From positions 372,001 through 436,000 of the forward strand of contig NZ_VFYP01000002.1 in the NCBI RefSeq assembly GCF_006443685.1: a stretch of DNA of 64,000 nt, written 5' to 3'. The stretch comes from Rhizobium glycinendophyticum (GTDB lineage Bacteria > Pseudomonadota > Alphaproteobacteria > Rhizobiales > Rhizobiaceae). Below, piece by piece: positions 56,504-64,000 of this stretch. The notes below the pieces were generated by a model, which was given only the letters and a program-made list of their open reading frames with translations, searched no databases and was not told the DNA's origin. How positions within the stretch are numbered: the stretch's first letter is position 1; each line of letters starts with the position of its first letter. Both the position numbers and the translations under genes were made by a program.

Positions 56504-57157
56504 TCAGGCTCCGGAAAAATCGTAAGGGCGTGCCAGAAGGACGGCACGGCCACGGGTGAGCGAGACCGAAATGGGACCTTCGGCGACATTGGAAATGGTG
56601 CGCGACGATCCGAAGGCCAGCGAAAAATCGGTGAGCGGATAGCGCGCGTTGCGGATCGTCAGACCTTCAAGCGCGGTAAAACCCAGAACCGAGAACAACG
56701 CCCCCTTCGGCAATTCCAGCTCGAGCTGGCTCTCGTCTGCAAAAGGATAGGCCTCTTCGTCGCCGGAGGTCAGCACCACCTCGAACCCATCTTCGACAAG
56801 GCCAAGCGCATTCAGGTAGTGCTGCAAGGCATGGTCCGAGCGCTCACCGCCGAGCGCACCTGCAAAAATCAACCGCGTTGCACCCCGGGCAATCGCCTCG
56901 GCGACGGCAATCTCGCCGTCGGTCGCAGCCTTGGCGGCAGGATAGGTGCGACGCTCGACTTGCGGCCACTGCGCAACAAGGCTTGCGTCGCTGCTGTCGA
57001 AGTCGCCTGCCCAGAGTTCGGGAACGACCCCGAGCGCTAAAGCATGCCGCATGCCACTATCCGCGGCAATCGCACGACTGCCTTGGGTCAGAGCCTTGAG
57101 GCGATCCGTCACGGTCAGATGACCACCTAGAAGAATGGTGAAGGACGAAGGAGTCAT
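56504..57157 (-). CDS. Thiamine pyrophosphokinase
   Basis: 217 aa. Converts thiamine to TPP, the ligand of the riboswitch 4 kb away. Family residues: AADSGMRHALALGVVPELWAGDFDSSD (catalytic acidic motif GDFDS) and the downstream TDGEIAVAEAIARG, then GALGGERSDHALQHYLN. The gene lies just upstream of the ABC-F gene. Start ATG 57157 matches the family MTPSSFTILLGG; ATG 57169 and 57229 are in frame but less likely. Confidence 0.92.
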   Translation of the reverse strand: MTPSSFTILLGGHLTVTDRLKALTQGSRAIAADSGMRHALALGVVPELWAGDFDSSDASLVAQWPQVERRTYPAAKAATDGEIAVAEAIARGATRLIFAGALGGERSDHALQHYLNALGLVEDGFEVVLTSGDEEAYPFADESQLELELPKGALFSVLGFTALEGLTIRNARYPLTDFSLAFGSSRTISNVAEGPISVSLTRGRAVLLARPYDFSGA

Positions 57158-57374
57158 GGGCCTGCCCATAGCGCATGTCAGGGGCAAAGGGAAAGCGGTT
57201 TGAAAGTGCTGTGAGCAGAACTGTCTCAAGGAGCAAGCAGCGGTCAGCCCCCCACTTTACGACCACCCGGAGGATTTTGAGCGCTCGAGTGTCCGGTGCG
57301 GTTGGGATGGGAGACCGAGTACCCTTTTGGAATACCAAGCCCGTCTGAAGGCAAGGGTCTCCCGCCTTTCGGTG

Positions 57375-57512
57375 TCAGCGCTTCTTGGGAGTCGAGGACT
57401 CCGCATTCTTCATCTGCGTGTTGAAGCTCGACACAGGGGCCGCAGACGGCTTCTCCTTGTCTTTCTTAGGCTTTCTCACTTCGCGGTTCGACCGCTGCTG
57501 ACCTTTGGCCAT
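57375..57512 (-). CDS. Small basic conserved protein
   Basis: 45 aa, beginning MAKGQQRSNRE and rich in Lys/Arg, with a Ser/Pro-rich tail ending NTQMKNAESSTPKKR. I recall similar short proteins annotated as hypothetical in rhizobia, but no function is known. ATG 57512 has a GGGA upstream. The longer frame from 57623 lacks a ribosome site. Confidence 0.6.
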   Translation of the reverse strand: MAKGQQRSNREVRKPKKDKEKPSAAPVSSFNTQMKNAESSTPKKR

Positions 57513-57797
57513 GATGACTTTCCCTGTTCTGGAGTTCGCAGCCATCACGGGACTGAGTGCGGATGGATTCGGTATCATTTCCACCGACGCAGCAGTCGGA
57601 ATGGTCCGCTTCGATCGAGACACGCTACGCCTCTCTACGGCGGTATAGCAAGAACCATCTGGATGTCCGTGGTGCCAAGAATGGAGCGGTTGTTCCCTCG
57701 ATCCGATGATCGAGCATTATTGAAAGTCTTTTTTGCTGAACCGCGGGACCGGACAGATGCCGTTCGCGACGGTCGCGGCACTCGAAAGCGATCACGG
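57513..57797. other. Intergenic stretch without recognisable gene
   Basis: About 285 bases between the small basic protein and the IS remnant. I see no gene, RNA or terminator I can support. Long open frames here (for example 57327-57959 plus strand) have no family resemblance and end inside the IS remnant. Confidence 0.5.
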
Positions 57798-58039
57798 CAG
57801 GTTGATAATCCGTTCCACGACACAGATGTCACAGTCACCTCCTGCGGTCGCATCTGCATGCATCGCAAGAAGATCAACATCTCAGTCGTCATGGCAGGCC
57901 AGAAGGTCGGCATCCAAGAGTCGATGACGGCATTTTCTCGTCAGCTTCATGCACTATGATCTGGGATATATCGACCTGGAACAGAGGACTTTGCAAACCA
58001 TCGACAACTCCTTCGGCAAGGATGTTACCCATGTCTTAG
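57798..58039 (+). pseudogene. 3' remnant of an IS481-family transposase
   Basis: Translation across three frame segments recovers the characteristic IS481 C-terminus: first VDNPFHDTDVTVTSCGRICMHRKK then NISVVMAGQKVGI; after a one-base loss near 57920, VDDGIFLVSFMHYDLGYIDLEQ; after a second shift near 58018, a terminal PMS and a TAG at 58037-58039. The catalytic DDE core is absent. The intact members I know end VDDGIWLVSFMHYDLGYIDLEQ...RLSPMS, which this matches. It is a dead fragment left by an insertion. Confidence 0.85.
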
Positions 58040-58070
58040 GTACACGATGTTACCTATGTCTTCGGTATGG
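58021..58070 (+). repeat. 25-bp imperfect tandem repeat at the IS remnant end
   Basis: GATGTTACCCATGTCTTAGG-TACAC (58021-58045) is followed by a diverged copy starting GATGTTACCTATGTCTTCGG (58046-58070). The unit coincides with the transposase stop and the end-like bases of the remnant, so it probably arose from a duplicated IS end. Confidence 0.7.
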
Positions 58071-58084
58071 ACAAAGGTTCACAA

Positions 58085-58174
58085 TGGCGGAGAGGGTGGG
58101 ATTCGAACCCACGATACCCTTGCGAGTATGCCGCATTTCGAGTGCGGTGCTTTCGACCACTCAGCCACCTCTCC
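58085..58174 (-). tRNA. tRNA-Ser (anticodon CGA)
   Basis: 90 nt with encoded CCA and a long class II variable arm (GCATACTCGCAAGGGTATC region). Acceptor GGAGAGG pairs with CCTCTCC; anticodon CGA is at 58140-58138; TTCGAAT marks the T-loop. Confidence 0.97.
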
Positions 58175-58209
58175 GGTCACACTGGTCGGCGCTTCATGGC
58201 GCGGGCTGT

Positions 58210-58238
58210 CTCATAGCGGCAACTGAAACCCCATGCAA
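58210..58238 (-). promoter_or_regulatory. Probable sigma70 promoter of tRNA-Ser
   Basis: On the minus strand TTGCAT (58238-58233), 17 bases, TATGAG (58215-58210). It lies about 36 bases upstream of the tRNA 5' end and shares its -35 with the tRNA-Gly promoter. Confidence 0.5.
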
Positions 58239-58270
58239 GAGTGAATGCGACGGTTTTTCCAGCTTTTATC

Positions 58271-58299
58271 TTGACAGCTCTAGGTCCCTCACGTATGCG
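58271..58299 (+). promoter_or_regulatory. Probable promoter of rplU-rpmA
   Basis: TTGACA (58271-58276), 17 bases, TATGCG (58294-58299). It gives a leader of about 140 bases before the rplU start. The -35 is perfect, the -10 weak. Confidence 0.5.
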
Positions 58300-58445
58300 A
58301 CCCTCGACTTAAAAGGTGTAGCGATACCTCTTGAAAGCCTCGCTCTCGCGGGAATGAACCGGCAGAGAAAGTCTCTGCTCCTCCGACTGGCAAAAAGACG
58401 GCCCCTTCCAAGAGGAGAGCCGGAACGAACATGAAAGGATAAAAA

Positions 58446-58760
58446 ATGTTCGCAGTCATCAAGACCGGCGGTAAACAGTACCGCGTCAACGCCAACGACG
58501 TGCTGACCATCGAAAAGTTGGAAGCCGAAGCTGGTGCAACCATCGAATTCACCGAAGTTCTCATCGTCGGCGAAGGCGAAGATGCCAAGATCGGCGCGCC
58601 CTTCGTTGCCGGCGCCTCCGTCAAGGCCGAAGTCGTCGAGCACAATCGCGGCAAGAAGGTCATCGCCTTCAAGAAGCGTCGTCGCCAGAACTCTAAGCGT
58701 ACGCGCGGTCACCGCCAGCACCACACCGTGGTGCGCATCACCGACATCGTCGCGGCCTGA
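58446..58760 (+). CDS. rplU: 50S ribosomal protein L21
   Basis: 104 aa large-subunit protein. [25 protein letters not shown] start, [15 protein letters not shown] near residue 70 and [14 protein letters not shown] near the end are L21 hallmarks. AAAGGA precedes the ATG. It is followed 40 bases later by rpmA, the near-universal pairing. Confidence 0.98.
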   Translation: MFAVIKTGGKQYRVNANDVLTIEKLEAEAGATIEFTEVLIVGEGEDAKIGAPFVAGASVKAEVVEHNRGKKVIAFKKRRRQNSKRTRGHRQHHTVVRITDIVAA

Positions 58761-58800
58761 TCGGCCAGGGTTTCAGAACAAGGTTTAAAGGAGAACTCCA

Positions 58801-59070
58801 ATGGCACACAAAAAAGCTGGCGGTTCCTCGCGCAACGGTCGCGATTCCAATTCAAAGCGCCTCGGCGTGAAGAAGTTCGGCGGCGAAGCCGTCATTCCGG
58901 GCAACATCATCGTTCGTCAGCGCGGCACGCAGTGGCATCCCGACGCCAATGTTGGCATGGGCAAGGACCATACCGTTTTTGCACTCGTCGCCGGCAATGT
59001 TGCTTACCGTACCAAGGCCAATGGCAAAGTGTACGTGTCTGTCATGCCGAAAGCCGAAGCAGCGGAATAA
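58801..59070 (+). CDS. rpmA: 50S ribosomal protein L27
   Basis: 89 aa, [28 protein letters not shown] start, the flexible tail that reaches the peptidyl-transferase centre, then [31 protein letters not shown] precedes the ATG. A strong terminator follows. Confidence 0.98.
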   Translation: MAHKKAGGSSRNGRDSNSKRLGVKKFGGEAVIPGNIIVRQRGTQWHPDANVGMGKDHTVFALVAGNVAYRTKANGKVYVSVMPKAEAAE

Positions 59071-59140
59071 GCCGGTAGCGCTCTAAAACAGCCGGCGTCT
59101 CATCGACCCGGCTGAATGCGCAAAGGTTCAGTCTGAAGAA

Positions 59141-59170
59141 AGGGGAGATGGGGCGCCATCTCCCCTTTTC
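59141..59170 (+). terminator. Rho-independent terminator of rplU-rpmA
   Basis: AGGGGAGATGG (59141-59151) pairs perfectly with CCATCTCCCCT (59156-59166) around GGCG and runs into TTTCC TTTTTT. Confidence 0.92.
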
Positions 59171-59197
59171 CTTTTTTCCAACCAAGGAGACTGAACC

Positions 59198-59836
59198 ATG
59201 CAGAGTTTATTGTTGAGGGACGACCAATCACGGTCGCCCGACGATCGGCAAAGGCCCGATCGGTCACGGAGCGATTGCCCCGTTTTGTTGTCGCAACGAC
59301 TGGTCCTGCGCGCACCGCACATCGAGGACATTGACGCCCTTGCCCATCTCGCCAACAACGCCGCGATCGCCACCATGGTGGCCCGCATGCCGCACCCCTA
59401 CACGGCAAAAGACGCAGCGGACTTCGTGCGACGCACGAATATCGGCGAGATTGGCAAGTGCGTCTATGCCATCACCAAAGCAGACAACGGCGAGTTTCTC
59501 GGTTGCTGCGCGCTTGAGCCGCATCCGGAAAACGATGATATCCTCGAAATGGGCTATTGGCTGGGCGAACCCTATTGGAACAGGGGTTATGCAACGGAAG
59601 CAGCCCACGCGCTGATCGACATGGCCTTCCGCACCCGCGAATGGATCACGCGCATTGATGCGCGTTGCAGGGTCACCAACATCCCCTCGCGCCGGGTCAT
59701 CCAGAAGTGCGGCTTCCAGTTCCAGGGCTCCGGCATGGTCGGCAACCTCGCCATGGGCGGCACGGTACCGGTCGAATGGTACCGGCTCGACCGCAAAACC
59801 TGGCTGTCGCTGAAGAGCTGGGGGGAGATGCGATGA
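59198..59836 (+). CDS. GNAT-family N-acetyltransferase (RimJ/RimL-like), first
   Basis: 212 aa. A poorly conserved N-terminal extension (about 1-30) precedes the GNAT fold. The acetyl-CoA site is covered by EMGYWLGEPYWNRGYATEAAHALI (motif A, Gly/Arg-rich). RimJ/RimL relatives acetylate protein N-termini, ribosomal proteins or small molecules; the substrate is unknown. AAGGAG precedes the ATG. It ends in ATGA with the next GNAT gene. Confidence 0.9.
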   Translation: MQSLLLRDDQSRSPDDRQRPDRSRSDCPVLLSQRLVLRAPHIEDIDALAHLANNAAIATMVARMPHPYTAKDAADFVRRTNIGEIGKCVYAITKADNGEFLGCCALEPHPENDDILEMGYWLGEPYWNRGYATEAAHALIDMAFRTREWITRIDARCRVTNIPSRRVIQKCGFQFQGSGMVGNLAMGGTVPVEWYRLDRKTWLSLKSWGEMR

Positions 59837-60417
59837 GCGCGCTTGTTGCAGAACGCCGGACGGTCGCTTCTGCGGTCGGACCCGGTCCTTGCCCGGTCAT
59901 CGAGACCGAGCGTCTCGTGCTGCGGCCGCATCGGCTGGACGACGCGGAGGCGATCGCCACATCGCTTGGGGATTTCGCCGTGGCCCGCATGTTGACCCGT
60001 GTTCCGGTCCCTTATGACCGGCAGGACGGGCTGGACTGGCTGAACATGGTGACATCAGGCCTGAAGCCTGACTGGTCTTTCGCCATCACCCTTGATGAGG
60101 TTCATGTCGGTGTGGTGTCGATCGAACTGCGCCATGGTCTGTGGCATCTCGGCTATTGGCTCAACCGCTTCTACTGGGGCAGGGGTCTGATGAGCGAAGC
60201 CGTGGACGCGGCGCTTAATCGCTTCTTCCGCCGCTTACCCGCAGCGGAGGTCGCCGTTGGCGCGTTTACCGATAATACCGCCTCGCTGCGCCTTCTGGAA
60301 AGACGCGGGTGCCGGATCATCGGCGTGACCGATGTCTATTCTCGCGGTCGAAACGGCATGGTGACTCTGGTCGACATGCGGCTGAACCAGGCGGATTTCG
60401 CAGCTAGACATCTATGA
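59833..60417 (+). CDS. GNAT-family N-acetyltransferase (RimJ/RimL-like), second
   Basis: 194 aa. IETERLVLRPHRLDDAEAIA near residue 25 and HLGYWLNRFYWGRGLMSEAVDAAL near 110 form the GNAT fold and acetyl-CoA site. It is diverged from its upstream neighbour but of the same subfamily, so the pair is probably an old duplication kept in this position in rhizobia. The longer frame starting at 59665 is inside the first GNAT gene. It overlaps that gene by four bases. Confidence 0.88.
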   Translation: MSALVAERRTVASAVGPGPCPVIETERLVLRPHRLDDAEAIATSLGDFAVARMLTRVPVPYDRQDGLDWLNMVTSGLKPDWSFAITLDEVHVGVVSIELRHGLWHLGYWLNRFYWGRGLMSEAVDAALNRFFRRLPAAEVAVGAFTDNTASLRLLERRGCRIIGVTDVYSRGRNGMVTLVDMRLNQADFAARHL

Positions 60418-60453
60418 GCCGACGATTGTGGAGCCTGGGGCATCCGCCCCGGC

Positions 60454-62488
<2,035 letters not shown>

Positions 62489-62489
<1 letters not shown>

Positions 62490-63664
62490 TGTCTACCCGG
62501 ATCCGTTCTCTGTCCCGCGTCAAACGTGTCGTCATCAAGATCGGCTCGGCCTTGCTCGTGGATCGGGCAAGCGGCATTCGCAAGACTTGGCTCGATGCCA
62601 TCTGCGATGATATCGCCGCGTTGAAGTCACGCGGCACCGACGTGCTGGTCGTCTCCTCGGGTGCAATCGCACTGGGACGCTCTGTGCTCTCCATGCCGTC
62701 AGGCGCGTTGAAACTTGAGGAAAGCCAGGCCTGCGCGGCCGTCGGCCAGATCGCGCTCGCCCGCCACTGGGCGGAAAGCCTTTCGCGCCACCAGATCGTC
62801 GCCGGTCAGATCCTGCTGACCTTGGGCGACACAGAAGAGCGTCGCCGCTATCTGAACGCGCGTGCGACCCTCCAGCAATTGCTGAAGATCGGTGCCATTC
62901 CGATCATTAACGAAAACGACACTGTCGCCACGACTGAAATCCGCTACGGCGACAATGATCGGCTGGCGGCACGTGTAGCAACGATGGCCGGCGCTGATTT
63001 GCTCGTACTGCTGTCGGACATTGACGGCCTCTATACCGCCCCCCCGCACCTCGATCCCCAAGCCCGCTTCCTCGACACCATCGAGGAGATTACGCCGGAG
63101 ATTGAAGCCATGGCAGGCGGGGCCGCCTCGGAACTGTCGCGCGGCGGCATGCGCACCAAGATCGATGCAGGCAAGATCGCCACCAGTGCCGGCTGCGCCA
63201 TGATCATCGCTTCGGGCAAGCCCCTTAATCCGCTTGCCGCAATCGAGAACGGCGCACGCCATTCCTGGTTTGCGGCCTCACGCTCCCCTGTCACCGCGCG
63301 CAAGACCTGGATCGCAGGCCAACTGCAACCCGCCGGCGTGATTAATGTAGATGCAGGCGCAGAAGGCGCTCTGAAATCCGGCAAGAGCCTGTTGCCCGCT
63401 GGAGTGCGGGCTGTCTCGGGCAACTTCCACCGCGGCGACACGGTTTCCATCATTGGGGCGGAAGGTCGTGAAATTGCCCGCGGTCTGGTGGGCTATGATG
63501 CCGAGGAAGCCAGGCGTATCTGCGGCCGCAAGTCCAACGAGATCGAGAAGATCCTCGGCTATGCCGGGCGAGCCGCCATGATCCACCGTGACGACCTCGT
63601 CATGACTGAACTCGGCCAGCGGGAACCTGCTGTTGCCGATCGTAAGGATGCCGCCCATGCTTGA
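62489..63664 (+). CDS. proB: Glutamate 5-kinase
   Basis: 391 aa, first enzyme of proline synthesis. The amino-acid-kinase domain shows [11 protein letters not shown] near residue 15, [11 protein letters not shown] near 52, [17 protein letters not shown] near 145 and [10 protein letters not shown] near 175. The C-terminal PUA domain (about 285-375) holds [17 protein letters not shown]. Begins on the last base of the obgE stop and overlaps proA. Confidence 0.97.
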
Positions 63665-64000
63665 TACAGTGTCGAACCAGAATTCCGTCGAAGGCCTGAT
63701 GCTGGACATCGGTCGCCGTGCCCGCGCCGCTGCCCGCCCGCTCGCAACGGCGTCGACCGAAGCGAAGAACAAGGCCCTGCTTGCCATGGCAGATGCGCTT
63801 CTTAGCGCAGAGCAGGAGATCCTCGCCGGCAACGCCATCGATTTGAAGAATGCTTCCGAAACCGGTCTTGCCGCGTCCTTCGTCGATCGGCTGACACTGA
63901 ACCCCGAGCGCATCGCCGCGATTGCCCAGTCGATGCGCGAGATTGCGGCTCTACCGGATCCCGTGGGGACCATAATCGCGGAATGGGATCGTCCGAACGG
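63657..64000 (+). CDS. proA: Gamma-glutamyl phosphate reductase (N-terminal part)
   Basis: 114 codons to the right edge. MLDTVSNQ... then [32 protein letters not shown] and [25 protein letters not shown] are ProA-typical (N-terminal region of the aldehyde-dehydrogenase fold). AAGGA precedes ATG 63657, which overlaps the proB stop by 8 bases, so the two are coupled. The catalytic Cys lies beyond the window. Confidence 0.95.
   Translation, partial: MLDTVSNQNSVEGLMLDIGRRARAAARPLATASTEAKNKALLAMADALLSAEQEILAGNAIDLKNASETGLAASFVDRLTLNPERIAAIAQSMREIAALPDPVGTIIAEWDRPN

Noticed and set aside
57327..57959. 210-codon plus-strand open frame
   Set aside because: Most of it has no similarity; its end is the IS481 remnant read in one of three frames, so it is not a gene.
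57949..58434. 161-codon plus-strand open frame
   Set aside because: It begins in the IS remnant and then crosses the tRNA-Ser gene in antisense.

Overview
The window looks like a chromosomal segment of a Rhizobiaceae bacterium (Rhizobium/Agrobacterium/Sinorhizobium group; the genus cannot be fixed from sequence alone). The evidence is the rplU-rpmA-GNAT-GNAT-obgE-proB-proA block, leuC/leuD/leuB dispersed along one chromosome arm, glnK-amtB, an RpoH2-type sigma factor behind an EcfG-like promoter, a SAM-II riboswitch in front of metA, and a RirA-type iron box. No plasmid, phage or CRISPR signature was seen.

Layout. 1-7.3 kb: a partial TauE/SafE permease, rplS, an EamA transporter, leuC, a polar amino-acid ABC permease and binding protein with no ATPase, an aldo/keto reductase and a YkuD-type L,D-transpeptidase. 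7.4-15 kb: an orphan OmpR-type response regulator, a stand-alone cyclic-nucleotide-binding protein, xth, lolA-ftsK, and amtB-glnK. 15.4-23.7 kb: an iron/siderophore uptake island (AraC regulator, TonB-dependent receptor, FecB/FecC/FecD/FecE-type ABC transporter and a DUF2218-SIP ferric-siderophore reductase). 23.8-34.2 kb: a nine-gene aromatic-catabolism operon read on the minus strand. It begins and ends with an intradiol (hydroxyquinol-type) dioxygenase and holds maleylacetate reductase, a complete Liv-type ABC importer and a TfdB-like flavin monooxygenase; a LysR gene is divergent from it.

34.3-43.1 kb: SAM-II riboswitch-metA, galM, an SDR gene, tRNA-Gly, a proofreading/proteostasis run (ProX-like deacylase, CnoX-like thioredoxin, Lon-N-domain protein, Trm112-like protein), a UbiH-like hydroxylase, a DUF1737 protein and a CitE-like lyase. 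43.3-49 kb: leuD, a Ser/Thr dehydratase-like enzyme, leuB, rpoH2 and an M48 lipoprotein protease. 49.2-57.2 kb: thiBPQ behind a TPP riboswitch, a YddA/SbmA-like ABC protein whose nucleotide-binding domain has lost its catalytic motifs, an Uup-type ABC-F ATPase and thiamine pyrophosphokinase. 57.3-64 kb: a small basic protein, a frameshifted IS481-family transposase remnant, tRNA-Ser, rplU-rpmA, two GNAT acetyltransferases, an endonuclease/phosphatase-family protein, obgE, proB and the start of proA.

Working together: the 24-34 kb operon should import an aromatic compound, hydroxylate it to a trihydroxybenzene, cleave the ring and reduce maleylacetate to 3-oxoadipate. The 15-24 kb genes should bring in a ferric siderophore and release the iron. 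The thi genes form a thiamine-salvage unit under TPP control. The most unusual elements are the doubled dioxygenase in one operon, the pseudo-NBD transporter, and the layered RNA/DNA control sites (SAM-II plus terminator, TPP plus Shine-Dalgarno hairpin, EcfG box at rpoH2, LysR box on its own start codon).
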